Shown: positions 35,982 through 45,619 of the stretch, piece after piece | How positions within the stretch are numbered: the first letter of the stretch is position 1 | How the letters are laid out: every line of letters begins with the position of its first letter | NCBI RefSeq assembly: GCF_007751715.1 | Contig: NZ_CP036292.1 | Coordinates: forward strand, 1,116,001 to 1,180,000 | DNA length: 64,000 nt | Source of the DNA: Rosistilla oblonga | Lineage (GTDB): Bacteria; Planctomycetota; Planctomycetia; Pirellulales; Pirellulaceae | Direction of reading: 5' to 3' | Program-made: the position numbers and the translations under genes | The notes under the pieces: model-generated | Database searches by the model: none | The model's input: only the letters and a program-made list of their open reading frames with translations | What the model was told of the DNA's origin: nothing

Positions 35982-36968
35982 TCAATGGCTCCGTTTGTCG
36001 ATCATATCGGCCAGAAGTGCGAAAAACGTTGTGTTCATTCCAAACAGCAACAGCATCAACGTCTTCTCGGTCAGATCGCCTAAGAAGAATACGTCATAAC
36101 CGAGCGAGATGGTGAATCCGGCGAGCATTAACGCGCAGAACGGTCCCAGCACGCGCAGCGGTGCGAAATACATCCCCATCCGCATGATCAATTGCACAAA
36201 TCGCAGCGTGTCGCGGATCGGTTTGATCTTCGATTGGCCGATCCGGTGTGCGTAACTGATCGGTTCGTAATGAACGCTGTGCCCGTTGGTCATGAAGGCC
36301 AGCGTGCTGGTCGTGGTGAAGCTGAAGCCGTCGGAATACATGTGGATGAACTTCTCCGCCGTCTCCTTTCTGAAGACGCGCAAACCCGAGTTCAGGTCGG
36401 GGATCTTGCGGTTCGCGATCCACGACGCGTATCCCTTCAGGAAGAACTTGGGGATGCTGCGGATCTTGGAGTAATGGACGTCTTTGCCGGTTCGCGAGCC
36501 GACGACCATGTCGTAGTTCTCGGCGAGTTTCACGAGTTCGCCGATCCGTTGGTTCGGATAGGTTCCGTCGGCGTCGGTGATCACGATCAGCGGAGCCGAC
36601 GCGTGGCGGATCCCCGTTTTTAGGGCCGCACCGTAGCCGCGGTTTTCGGGATGGGTGAGCACCACGATGTCGGGATACGATTGTTTGATCTGTTGCAGCT
36701 TTTCCGCCGTGCCGTCAGTCGATCCGTCGTCGACGACGATCATCTCGACGCGTTGCGGGCCGATCAGCATGTGCCGCAACTGGACGATCGCATCGGGCAA
36801 CGCACCGGCTTCGTTGTAGCAGGGGACGATCACCGAGTAGTGCGGTCGCTGTGGCGGCAGAGATTCTTCGGTCGCTCCCCCCTGCTCTACTTCTTGCGTG
36901 ATCAACGTCGTCAGGAATTCGGGGAACGTCGGTTCGGTTTGCATCGCGTAGGCAACCCAAGGAGTCAT
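35982..36968 (-). CDS. Glycosyltransferase family 2, DPM1-like
   Basis: This encodes 328 residues from ATG 36968 (TTG 36986 or ATG 36944 are possible). The GT-A fold is shown by YSVIVPCYNEAGAL, VDDGSTDG, GYGAALKTGIRHA, and the metal-binding DAD at 132-134 (ITDADGTYP). After it comes VGSRTGKDV, the acceptor helix region, and two C-terminal membrane helices (about 262-320, FAPLRVLGPFCALMLAGF). Relatives make polyprenyl-phosphate sugars such as dolichol-phosphate-mannose. With the methyltransferase and GtrA it likely builds and flips a lipid-linked sugar for surface glycan. Confidence 0.93.
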   Translation of the reverse strand: MTPWVAYAMQTEPTFPEFLTTLITQEVEQGGATEESLPPQRPHYSVIVPCYNEAGALPDAIVQLRHMLIGPQRVEMIVVDDGSTDGTAEKLQQIKQSYPDIVVLTHPENRGYGAALKTGIRHASAPLIVITDADGTYPNQRIGELVKLAENYDMVVGSRTGKDVHYSKIRSIPKFFLKGYASWIANRKIPDLNSGLRVFRKETAEKFIHMYSDGFSFTTTSTLAFMTNGHSVHYEPISYAHRIGQSKIKPIRDTLRFVQLIMRMGMYFAPLRVLGPFCALMLAGFTISLGYDVFFLGDLTEKTLMLLLFGMNTTFFALLADMIDKRSH

Positions 36969-37135
36969 CGGACAGTTTGGCGGCAAGCGGATTTGCTTTT
37001 TTGATGTGCCGCGCCGGTGGCCGCTGCAAAAAAGCAGGGCCTAGTCTGTCCATACAACTTCCGCGTGGGTGAATGCAAGTTCATCCTGCGGTGATAGCAA
37101 AGGAACTCCCATGCCTCGTCGGGCACGGATTGCAG

Positions 37136-37203
37136 ATGGTCGCCTTTCGCTCCGCGAAAGTGCGCCACACGCACCGCACTTTCGCGGAGCGAAAGGCGAC
37201 CAT
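37136..37203. repeat. Perfect inverted repeat, 29 bp arms, 10 bp loop
   Basis: The arms 37136-37164 and 37175-37203 are exact reverse complements (GGTCGCCTTTCGCTCCGCG within the left arm). It lies in the gap between the glycosyltransferase and the RND permease, which are on the same strand. The structure could terminate or block transcription, or is a dispersed palindromic repeat. The rest of 36969-37254 shows no gene. Confidence 0.9.
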
Positions 37204-37254
37204 GGCGATACTCGAACGACGCTGTTGCGAGTGTTGTTGTGGGATGCGATTCCC

Positions 37255-40200
37255 TTACGCTTCGTCAGTCGGTGGGGGCTCGGGCGTTGGGCTGGCCAGG
37301 ACGTAATAAAAGACGGGAGTCAGGAAGATCCCGAAGAAGGTCACGCCTAACATTCCTGAGAAGACGGCGATACCAAGCGTCGATCGCATCTCCGCTCCAG
37401 CACCGCTGGCCAGGGCCAACGGGACAACGCCCAGGATAAAGGCGAGCGAGGTCATGATGATCGGCCGCAAACGCAGGCGGCACGCTTGGATCGTGGCGTC
37501 GAATTTACTCAATCCCGCCATCTGCTGCTCCTTGGCAAATTCAACGATCAAGATCGCGTTTTTACTAGCCAGACCGACCAGGACGATAAAACCAATCTGA
37601 ACAAAGATGTTGATGTCGCGGCCGGTCAGCGCGATCCCGATCACTGCACACAGCAAACACATCGGGACGACCAACACAACGGCCAGCGGCAGCTTCAGGC
37701 TCTCGTATTGAGCCGCGAGGACCAGGAAGACGAGGACGACGGCGAGGGCGAAGACGATTAGCGCCGTGTTGCCCGCTTGGATCTGCAGGAAGGTGAGTTC
37801 GGTCCACTGGGTGTCAAAGCCAAACGGCAGGGTCTCGGCGACCACTTTCTCGACGATCTTGATCGTATCGCCGGAGCTGACGCCGGGCATCGCGACGCCA
37901 TTGATCGCGGTGGCGGTGAATCCGTTGTAACGCATCACGGCGGCGGGGCCGGTCGTGTCTTCGACGCGAACCAGCGTTCCCAGCGGCACCATTTGTCCCG
38001 ACTGGCTGCGAACGTACAGTTGCGTGATTTGATCGGGAGTCAATCGGTACAGCGGATCGGCTTGCAGATTGACCTGCCAGGTGCGGCCGAAGGCGTTGAA
38101 GTCGTTGACGTAATATCCGCCCAGATAGGTTTGCAGCGTCGTGAAGACTTCGCTGAGCGAGACGTTCATCGATTTGCACTTTTCGCGATCGACGTCGATA
38201 AACATCTGCGGCGTGTTGGCCCGGAAGCCGCTTCGCATGCCGAGGATCGTCGGCTCGCTGGAGCCTTTTATCGACAGCTGGGTCGTCGCTTTCTCCAGTT
38301 CGGTCAGCCCCAGTTGGCCGATATCGCGGACGATGATTTTGAAACCGCCGCCGCTGCCCAAGCCGTCGACTGGCGGCGGTCCAAAGACTGAAACGCGGGC
38401 GTCGAGAATTTCGGTGGCGGCGAGCTTGCGGATCCGAGTCGCGATCTGTTCGGAATAGAGCGACGCTCCCTCGCGATCGTGGAACGGATCCAGCAGGACG
38501 AAGATCGACGCGAAGTTCGATCCCACGGCATTCTGGACGATCGATTGGCCGACAATTTCCAGGGTATGGTTGATCCCGGCCAGGCCTTCGGTCTCCTCGC
38601 CTGGAACTTCGCCTTCCGCATGCGACTCTTTCCCCGTCTTGTCAGCCTGCACGCGTTGGCTCAGTAGTTCGCTGTTGCCGCTGCGTTCACCGAGCATGAT
38701 GCGGCTGAGTTGCTTCACGACTTCTTCGCTGCGTTCCAGCGAAGCGGAATCGGGCAGTTGCACGTCGACAAGCAGATAGCCTTTGTCCTGAGCCGGAACA
38801 AAGCCGGTGGGAACCGTGGTCATCCCTTTATAGGTTCCCCACAGCAGGCCGGCGTAGACGACCAGCACCACGACCGAAAGTCGCAGCAACCAACCGGCGG
38901 ACCGAGCGTAAGCGTCGGACATGGTGCCGAAGAAACGGTTGAACAGGTCGAAGAACCATCCGAACAGAAAATTGAGCACGCGGGTCAGCGGATCGCGCTG
39001 TTCCGATTTAGGACGCAGCAGCAATGCGCTCAACGCGGGGCTGAGGGTTAGCGAGTTGATGGCGCTGAAGAAGGTGGACACAGCGATCGTCGCGGCGAAC
39101 TGCTGAAAGAACTGGCCGGTGATTCCCGTGATGAACAGGCAAGGGATGAAGACGCACATCAGAACCAACGAGATCGCGATGATCGGCGTCGTCACCTCGT
39201 GCATCGCTTGTTGCGCCGCTTCGACAGGCGTCGCGCCATGCTCCAGCTTGTGTTCGATCGCTTCGACGACCACGATCGCGTCGTCGACCACGATTCCGAT
39301 CGCGAGGACCAGTCCGAACAGCGAGAGGTTGTTGAGGCTGAATCCGATGCCGGCCATGACGGCAAAGGTACCGATGATCGCGACTGGAACGGCGATCAGC
39401 GGAATGATCGCCGCTCGCCACGATTGCAGGAACAGCATCACAACGACGGCGACCAACAGGATCGCATCGCGCAGCGACTTGAAGACTTCGAAGATCGATT
39501 CGGAGATAAAGGGCGTGGTGTCGTAGCTGATCGAATATTCGATGCCCGCCGGGAACCGCTGCCGCAATTCATTCATCTTGGCGCGGACGGCATCGGCGGT
39601 GTCCAACGCGTTGGATCCCGGCAGTTGATAGATCATCAGTCCCGATGCCGGTACGCCATCGAGATTACACATCGTGTCTTCGAAGCCGGCGCCAAAGTCG
39701 ATTCCGCCGAACTGCTTGCCGCTGTCGTCGGTTCGTCTTTCGGTGACGACATCGCTAAGTCGGACGATCTGGCCGTCCTCGCCCGTCTTGATCACGATCG
39801 CTGAAAACTGTTCCGGCGACGTGAGCCGCCCCAGCGTCTTTAATGTGTATTGAAAGTCCAGGCCTTGGGGAACCGGCGGCCGTCCCAGGGATCCGGCGGC
39901 AACTTGGACGTTCTGTTCTTGCAGCGCTGATATCACGTCTCTGGCCGTCAAACCTAAGACCGTCATGCGGCTGGGATCTAGCCAGACTCGCATGCTGTAA
40001 TCGCGTTGGCCGATGATCGTGATGTTGCCGACGCCGTTGATCCGGGCCAGTTCATCTTTGATCCGGATCGTGGCATAGTTGCTCAAATACAACTGGTCTC
40101 GCGACTGGTCGGGCGAAAACAGGTTCACCGCAAGCAGCGCGTTGGAGGAGGCTTTTACCACCGAAACGCCGTTGCTTTTGACCTCGGCTGGCAGGACGGG

Positions 40201-40545
40201 CGTGGCCAGGTTGACGCGGTTCTGCACCAACACCTGAGCCATGTCGAGATCGGTGCCGACGGCAAACGTGACGGTCAACGAGTAGCCGCCATCGTTGGTC
40301 GATTGGCTGGACATATACAGCATGTTTTCGACGCCGGTCACCTGCTGCTCGATCGGCGCGGCGACGGTATCGGCCACAACTTCGCTGCTCGCTCCCGGGT
40401 ATTTCGTCGTCACCAAAACCGATGGCGGCGTGATCTCGGGGTATTGAGCAATCGGCAGCGTCCAGACGAAGATGCTGCCCGCCAAGACGATCAGGACCGA
40501 GATGACACAGGCGAAGATGGGGCGCGTGATGAAAAATTGCGACAT
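37255..40545 (-). CDS. RND efflux pump permease, HAE1/AcrB type
   Basis: This encodes 1096 residues. The N-terminus (FFITRPIFACVISVLIVLAG) and twelve-helix pattern with two large periplasmic loops are standard for hydrophobe/amphiphile efflux. The proton-relay Asp pair of helix 4 is seen in VVDDAIVVVEAIEHKL. The second half mirrors it (FVLAAQYESLKLPLAVVLVVP, GLASKNAILIVEFA). It expels drugs or detergents using the proton gradient as a trimer. The adaptor gene precedes it by 53 bp on the same strand; no TolC-like outer channel is in view. Confidence 0.97.
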   Translation of the reverse strand: MSQFFITRPIFACVISVLIVLAGSIFVWTLPIAQYPEITPPSVLVTTKYPGASSEVVADTVAAPIEQQVTGVENMLYMSSQSTNDGGYSLTVTFAVGTDLDMAQVLVQNRVNLATPVLPAEVKSNGVSVVKASSNALLAVNLFSPDQSRDQLYLSNYATIRIKDELARINGVGNITIIGQRDYSMRVWLDPSRMTVLGLTARDVISALQEQNVQVAAGSLGRPPVPQGLDFQYTLKTLGRLTSPEQFSAIVIKTGEDGQIVRLSDVVTERRTDDSGKQFGGIDFGAGFEDTMCNLDGVPASGLMIYQLPGSNALDTADAVRAKMNELRQRFPAGIEYSISYDTTPFISESIFEVFKSLRDAILLVAVVVMLFLQSWRAAIIPLIAVPVAIIGTFAVMAGIGFSLNNLSLFGLVLAIGIVVDDAIVVVEAIEHKLEHGATPVEAAQQAMHEVTTPIIAISLVLMCVFIPCLFITGITGQFFQQFAATIAVSTFFSAINSLTLSPALSALLLRPKSEQRDPLTRVLNFLFGWFFDLFNRFFGTMSDAYARSAGWLLRLSVVVLVVYAGLLWGTYKGMTTVPTGFVPAQDKGYLLVDVQLPDSASLERSEEVVKQLSRIMLGERSGNSELLSQRVQADKTGKESHAEGEVPGEETEGLAGINHTLEIVGQSIVQNAVGSNFASIFVLLDPFHDREGASLYSEQIATRIRKLAATEILDARVSVFGPPPVDGLGSGGGFKIIVRDIGQLGLTELEKATTQLSIKGSSEPTILGMRSGFRANTPQMFIDVDREKCKSMNVSLSEVFTTLQTYLGGYYVNDFNAFGRTWQVNLQADPLYRLTPDQITQLYVRSQSGQMVPLGTLVRVEDTTGPAAVMRYNGFTATAINGVAMPGVSSGDTIKIVEKVVAETLPFGFDTQWTELTFLQIQAGNTALIVFALAVVLVFLVLAAQYESLKLPLAVVLVVPMCLLCAVIGIALTGRDINIFVQIGFIVLVGLASKNAILIVEFAKEQQMAGLSKFDATIQACRLRLRPIIMTSLAFILGVVPLALASGAGAEMRSTLGIAVFSGMLGVTFFGIFLTPVFYYVLASPTPEPPPTDEA

Positions 40546-40598
40546 CGAGTTCTAGCCGTACAGAGTTTGGGTGGGATCGGATCGTAACAACCGGGACG

Positions 40599-41762
40599 CT
40601 ATTTCGCCTGCGGTGTTGGATCGACGGTCATGCCGGGTTGGATCAATTGCAGTCCCGCGACCACGACCGATTCGTTGGGCTTGATTCCCGATAGCACGAC
40701 GCGCTGGTTTCCCTTGCGGTCCCCCAGCGTCACCGTCCGGTGTTCGACTTTGTTTTCCGAATTCACGACGTAGACAAAGTTGGTCGCTTGGTCGGTTCCA
40801 ACCGCGGTGTCGTGAATCAGGATCGCATCATGGGGATCCGAAACTGGAATCTTCACGCGGACAAACATCCCCGGTTTCAGCAAACCGTCTTTGTTGGGGA
40901 ACAGTCCCCGCAGCTGCGACGTGCCTGTCTGTTGGTCGATCTTGATCTCGGCGTAGTCCAGCACACCCTCGTGCGGGAAGTCGTTTTCGTCTTGCAGTTG
41001 CAGGTAGCACGGAATCTTCAAGTCCGCCAATGTGTTGGCCTCCTTGAAGCCGTCGCCACCCATTTCGCGTTGGCGACGCATGACGCGCAAGCGAACGTTT
41101 TCATCGATGTTGACGACGGCTTTGATCGGTTGATCGCTGACGACTGTCGTCAAATGCGTCCCGCCAACGAAGCCGCCGGTGACGTAGTTGCCATCGTCCA
41201 GCAAAGCGCGGTCGACGCGGCCGGTGATCGGCGACGTGATTTTTGTGTAGCCGACATCTAGCTTAACGCGGGCGGCATCCGCATTGGCCGCCTTCAGCTG
41301 GGCTTGGGCTTCGGCAACCGTGGCTTGATCCTGATCGTATTCCTCGCGCGATACCGCGTTGTTGGCCAGCAGTTCTTTCGATCGCCCGAACGTCTTCTCA
41401 GCAACGTCCAGTTTGGCTTGGGCGACGTCGATTTGAGCCAACGCTTGGTTGTAGATCGCGTCGTATTCGTCCGGTTCGATCGTGAACAGCAAGTCCCCTT
41501 CTTTGACTCGCTGGCCGTCCTCGAAATGAGTCGACCGCAGGAACCCCGAAACCCGCGACTGGATGTTGACGCTTTTATCAGCAGCCAACCGCCCGACCAA
41601 TTCGACATAATCGGTGACGGAAGTTTCTTCGGCCGCCATGACGGTCACTTTCTGCACCGGGCGTTCCGAGGCGGATGGTTGGCTGCCCGAGTCGCCACAT
41701 CCGACGGCGAGACAACAAACCAGAGCAACCCCAAGGGCTGGGTACGAGTAGCTATGGAGCAT
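40599..41762 (-). CDS. RND efflux periplasmic adaptor (membrane-fusion lipoprotein)
   Basis: This encodes 387 residues. The lipobox LAVGC puts the lipidated Cys at 22. The lipoyl and hairpin regions are seen (VNIQSRVSGFLRSTHFEDGQRVKEGDLLF, then a helical hairpin of about 85 residues, then VGYTKITSPITGRVDRALLDDGNYV). The beta-barrel and proximal domains follow (GLFPNKDGLLKPGMFVRVKIP). It bridges the permease and an outer-membrane channel. Start ATG 41762. It forms an operon with the permease. Confidence 0.95.
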   Translation of the reverse strand: MLHSYSYPALGVALVCCLAVGCGDSGSQPSASERPVQKVTVMAAEETSVTDYVELVGRLAADKSVNIQSRVSGFLRSTHFEDGQRVKEGDLLFTIEPDEYDAIYNQALAQIDVAQAKLDVAEKTFGRSKELLANNAVSREEYDQDQATVAEAQAQLKAANADAARVKLDVGYTKITSPITGRVDRALLDDGNYVTGGFVGGTHLTTVVSDQPIKAVVNIDENVRLRVMRRQREMGGDGFKEANTLADLKIPCYLQLQDENDFPHEGVLDYAEIKIDQQTGTSQLRGLFPNKDGLLKPGMFVRVKIPVSDPHDAILIHDTAVGTDQATNFVYVVNSENKVEHRTVTLGDRKGNQRVVLSGIKPNESVVVAGLQLIQPGMTVDPTPQAK

Positions 41763-41872
41763 GATTGGACGTTTCCCCAGAGATCAGCGAAGCGGGTGTC
41801 GGACGCAAGGGTGAATGGAATTCTTAACAGGCACGGCGGCGAGACGAAAGACGTACCGCGCCGTTGGCGGTG

Positions 41873-42220
41873 CTAACCAAATGGTTTGAACCAGACCGGA
41901 TTTGCGCGATTCTCCGGCTTACGTAAAGTCGTGGCGCGTTGAGGGCGGCGGAGATACCACTCGCCGCCATTGGAATCGTGCAGCTCCACCGTCCCCACAA
42001 TCACACCTCTCGGCAGATCATCGCAGGCGACATCGGTGATTCCGTAATCGTCCATCCATTCCGCTTCGTCGTTAGCGTCGTACCGCCCCAGGCCCGCATA
42101 GATATAGATTCGCTCGCGGATCTTGGTCGCGGAGCTGCGGTATTCGATCTGCTTGATGCCACGCATGATCGCTTCGGCGTGCGGCTGGCGAATGCTGAGT
42201 GCTCGTGTCGGTTGGCTCAT
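41873..42220 (-). CDS. ASCH-domain protein
   Basis: This encodes 115 residues. The ASCH signature is clear at the N-terminus (RALSIRQPHAEAIMRGIKQIEYRS) and the middle (RIYIYAG, RGVIVGTVELHD). ASCH domains are PUA-like RNA/nucleoside binders. ATG 42220 is chosen, with GAGGAG about 10 bases upstream; the frame continues upward to 42406 only without such a site. No partner is evident. Confidence 0.85.
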   Translation of the reverse strand: MSQPTRALSIRQPHAEAIMRGIKQIEYRSSATKIRERIYIYAGLGRYDANDEAEWMDDYGITDVACDDLPRGVIVGTVELHDSNGGEWYLRRPQRATTLRKPENRANPVWFKPFG

Positions 42221-42418
42221 GCCGATTTGTCTCCTCGAACTGTACGAGTGTGGCTGGGTTGGTTCCTGTGGGGGTAAGTGTAGTGGCTGAATGTGCGGCG
42301 TGCTGCTTCGTTGTGAATTACTCGGGCTCTGTTGCGGTTGGCGGCGCGGTGGGAGCGAGCGGCAGCACGATCGACAGCGTCGGAACGCGGTCGTGGATGT
42401 CGTCAAACGTGGAAAGAG

Positions 42419-44143
42419 TTAACGCGATTGGTAGACCGGTTTTCCATCGATCCACGTTGAGATGACTTGAGTCTCGCGAATCTGATCGTCGCTGCAGGTC
42501 AGCAGGTCGGTATCGACGATGACGAAATCGGCTCGCTTGCCCGGTTCAAGCGAGCCCGTCTCGTGTTCGTTCCGCATCATCCAAGCATTGTTGATCGTGT
42601 AGAAGCGAATCATCTGCTGTCGCGAAATCGCCTGTTCTGCGTGGATTGGCTTGTCGTGCCAACGAGCGGTTCGCGTGACGGCGATCCACATGCCAAGAAA
42701 CGGGTTGTAGGGATTCACGCTCCGCAGCGATCCGATCTTCTGCATGTGGTCGCTGCCGCCACCAGCCTTCACGCCCGCATCGAACAGGCTGCGCAGCGGG
42801 ATGAAGTATTTCAGTCGCGGTTCACCGAACTGAGCGACCAAAGTGCGGGCGTCTAAGTACAGCCAGGCGGGTTGCAAGTCGACGCCGATCCCAATCTTCG
42901 CCGCGGTGTCGATCGAGCGTTTGCTCATGAAGCTCGAATGCGTCAGCGTCGATCGCGTGGGACCGACGGGAATTTCGGCGTTCACCTTCTCAAACGCATC
43001 GACCAACGCATCGACAGCGGCGTCTCCCTGGCAGTGGGCGGTGAAGGCGAGGTTGCGTTGAACGCAACTGCGGACAAGCGATTCGAGTCGCTGGTGATCG
43101 ATGTATTGCATGCCCCGGTAGTGCGGGTCGTCGATGCCGTAGATCGTGCTGATGCCCCACGGTTGATTGAAGTACGCGCTGCCGGTCAGCATGCCGCCAT
43201 CTTCAAAAACTTTCACGCCGATCACGCCAAGTCTCGGATCGGGGCCAGCGAAATAAGGATCGGCAGCGATCGTGTCCAATTTCTTTTCAATCGCCGCGAG
43301 GTCGCCGTTTGGATTCAGGCTGCGCGACATCCGCACGCGGATCTGCAAACGATCCGATTTCAGCAGGCGGGCATACTGGGCTCGCGCCGAATCGTTGCAA
43401 TTGCGATCGATAATGCCTGTGATGCCCCAGCGGTTGTAATCGTCCAGCAGCATTTTCAGACGGTCGTCGCGTTCGGCTTCGGTCAGCTTTTTCGCGGATC
43501 GATTCGGACGCGATTTGAAGACCGCGGACGCTTTGCGCAACACGCCGGTCGGTTCGCCCGTGGCCGGATCGACCATCACGTTCTCGGGATGTTTGCGAGC
43601 GAATTCCTTGTCGATTCCGTTTTCCTTCAGCCCCAGCGAATTGGTGCTTCCGTCGGGGCCGGTCCGGAAAGAGACGGGATGTTCGGGGGCGGCCGAATCG
43701 AGTTCGTCGCGAGTCGGATAGCGTTGCTCTCGCAGGCGTGTGATGAAGACTTGCGAGAGGTGGATCCATTCTCCCTTGGGAACGACTTTGGCCCGACCGC
43801 GGACGTAATTTAAGACATCTTCGATCGAATCCATCTGCGGGATTTCGTGATCCGATTCGAAGGTGCTCGCATTGCTAGGGTGGACGTGGGAATCGATCAG
43901 GCCGGGCAAAACCATCCGCCCCTGCAATTCGACGATTTGGGTGTCGGGCCCAATCTCTGCTTCGATTTCCGCTGCATCGCCGGTCGCCACGATCCGCCCA
44001 TCGCGAATCGCCATCGCATCGACGACGCGAAAGGTCTCATCGACAGTAACGATCTTGCCACCGCGGAGCACGAGGTTTGCGGGTTGAGCTAACGCACTGG
44101 CGGAGGCGAACAGGCAGCAGGCTATTATGGCGATCGGTCTCAT
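42419..44143 (-). CDS. Exported amidohydrolase (amidohydrolase_3 family)
   Basis: This encodes 574 residues with a signal peptide (IAIIACCLFASASALA). The metal motif HxH is His86 and His88 (GLIDSHVHPS). The barrel blocks GVIGVKVFEDGGML, TAHCQGDAAVDALVDAFE, LTHSSFMS and GGGSDHMQ follow, and the C-terminal beta domain closes with GSLEPGKRADFVIVD. This is the YtcJ/NfdA-like branch; the substrate is unknown. Alone on the minus strand, close to the next gene (15 bp), which may share its transcript. Confidence 0.92.
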   Translation of the reverse strand: MRPIAIIACCLFASASALAQPANLVLRGGKIVTVDETFRVVDAMAIRDGRIVATGDAAEIEAEIGPDTQIVELQGRMVLPGLIDSHVHPSNASTFESDHEIPQMDSIEDVLNYVRGRAKVVPKGEWIHLSQVFITRLREQRYPTRDELDSAAPEHPVSFRTGPDGSTNSLGLKENGIDKEFARKHPENVMVDPATGEPTGVLRKASAVFKSRPNRSAKKLTEAERDDRLKMLLDDYNRWGITGIIDRNCNDSARAQYARLLKSDRLQIRVRMSRSLNPNGDLAAIEKKLDTIAADPYFAGPDPRLGVIGVKVFEDGGMLTGSAYFNQPWGISTIYGIDDPHYRGMQYIDHQRLESLVRSCVQRNLAFTAHCQGDAAVDALVDAFEKVNAEIPVGPTRSTLTHSSFMSKRSIDTAAKIGIGVDLQPAWLYLDARTLVAQFGEPRLKYFIPLRSLFDAGVKAGGGSDHMQKIGSLRSVNPYNPFLGMWIAVTRTARWHDKPIHAEQAISRQQMIRFYTINNAWMMRNEHETGSLEPGKRADFVIVDTDLLTCSDDQIRETQVISTWIDGKPVYQSR

Positions 44144-44158
44144 GGCGGGGCTCTGGGG

Positions 44159-45043
44159 TTAGGTGGGATCGGACGGTGGATCGGTTGGCGGCGCGGCCGA
44201 AGCTAGCGGCAGGCCCATCTTTTCGAGACTGGGCAAGTGTTGGCTCCAGTCGATTTGATAAGGTGCATCGATTGGGCGTTCGCCGTCGTGCAGGCCGACC
44301 GACAGCATCCGGACGCGGTCGTGGCGGACTTGGTGGTCGACCAGCGGCATGTCTTTGTCGCGCGACGACTTCGCTTCTTCGGCGGCTAGTTTTTGTTCTT
44401 CCTGCCAGACGCAGGCGATCCTGTGCAGGGCGACGACACGGAACCAGTGCCACGGCTTTTCGACTAACAGATGATCGCGGCACCAGTTCCAGTCGGCGAA
44501 CCGCTGCAGGTCGGCGGGGCGGATCAGAAAACAGCGGACACATTTTTTGCGGACGAACTGGCGGTCCTCGCAGGTCATGGCAAACAGCCACGTCTGCCGC
44601 TCAAACGGTGTCGTCGCCAACAAGCCCGCGATATGCCCCAACGCATCGTTGAGCATTTCAAAACCAAGCGTCCCTTCGGTCTGCAGGATCGGATTGCTGA
44701 GTGTCGTTTGATCTGCCAGGTTGTTGATCTCGTCGCGGACGGCGATGTTGTCGTAGAGATCGTTGAGCGTCGTCTTGGGAGCGACGTTGCGAAACAGCAG
44801 CACCTGCTTGTCTGAGCTGCCAGTCGCCGGCGATGCATCGTCCACGGGAGTGAGTTGATGCATCTGAAAAATAAAATCGTCCGAATCGCCCGCCTGCATC
44901 CGCTGCAGTGCATTGAGTCGTTTGCGAAACAGCAGGAACCAACTGGCGGCAAACCCCGACAGGAACCCTAACGCCTTGCCGAGCAATTCGGGAAACAGAC
45001 GCTCCCACTGCAACGTCGACAACCAATCAAAAAACATCTGCAT
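44159..45043 (-). CDS. Single-pass membrane protein of unknown function
   Basis: This encodes 294 residues. One membrane helix at about 21-40 (LGKALGFLSGFAASWFLLF) follows a short cytosolic or outside head; the rest is soluble, mixed alpha/beta, with several Trp and Cys residues (ADWNWCRDHLLVEKPWHWFRV). The N-terminal third contains KQVLLFRNVAPKTTLNDLYDN, and the tail is Pro-rich. I recognise no domain. Start ATG 45043 (ATG 45037 also possible). It lies 15 bp upstream of the amidohydrolase and could be co-expressed with it. Confidence 0.65.
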   Translation of the reverse strand: MQMFFDWLSTLQWERLFPELLGKALGFLSGFAASWFLLFRKRLNALQRMQAGDSDDFIFQMHQLTPVDDASPATGSSDKQVLLFRNVAPKTTLNDLYDNIAVRDEINNLADQTTLSNPILQTEGTLGFEMLNDALGHIAGLLATTPFERQTWLFAMTCEDRQFVRKKCVRCFLIRPADLQRFADWNWCRDHLLVEKPWHWFRVVALHRIACVWQEEQKLAAEEAKSSRDKDMPLVDHQVRHDRVRMLSVGLHDGERPIDAPYQIDWSQHLPSLEKMGLPLASAAPPTDPPSDPT

Positions 45044-45325
45044 CTTGGAAACTCTGCTCGGAAAACCATTGCGGCGGACAAGCGACTCGCGGTATGCGAA
45101 AAGAGTTTAGCAGAAGCAGCCCACGGTCGCTGTGTCAGCGAAGCTGTGGGGCTCGGAGAAGCTGTGTTTCGATTGGAGGTATCAGGCGGCACACGCTAGC
45201 GCGTACTCGCTGATCTCCTTAGACGCGGACAGAAAACCACCGGTTGGCTCCGCACTGCATCCTGAAAAACTCAGTATTCTGTCCGGCTCTTAGAACTGGA
45301 TGCTTAGTCGCTGTCTCCGCACCAC

Positions 45326-45513
45326 AGGCCGGAGGCCGACAAATCTAGTGCCGGCGGAGTAAGCCGCCGGTTGCTTGTGTGCGAACAAACCAACAGGCCG
45401 GAGGCCGACACACATTCATCGCTCACATGTGCCGGCCTGCGGCCTTGGGGCTTTGGGGCCTTTCGGGACCGGAGGCTTACACCTCCGGCAGTTTTTGTGT
45501 CGGCCTCCGGCCT
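45326..45513. repeat. Dispersed GCCGGAGGCCGACA repeat cluster
   Basis: The 16-mer AGGCCGGAGGCCGACA occurs directly at 45326-45341 and 45395-45410 and inverted at 45498-45513, with further CCGGAGGCTTACACCTCCGG and CCGGCGGAGTAAGCCGCCGG hairpins. It lies in the 576 bp gap between two minus-strand genes. The rest of the gap (45044-45325 and 45514-45619) shows no gene. Probably a cluster of short palindromic repeats. Confidence 0.75.
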
Positions 45514-45619
45514 TCGAAGCGGAAAGAAAAACTCTAGTTGGATCGGCACCAAATTTTAAAACGCGGTCGTCTGTGCGACTCCAAGAATAAACCTTTAACA
45601 ACCCGATCGTTGTTACGGA

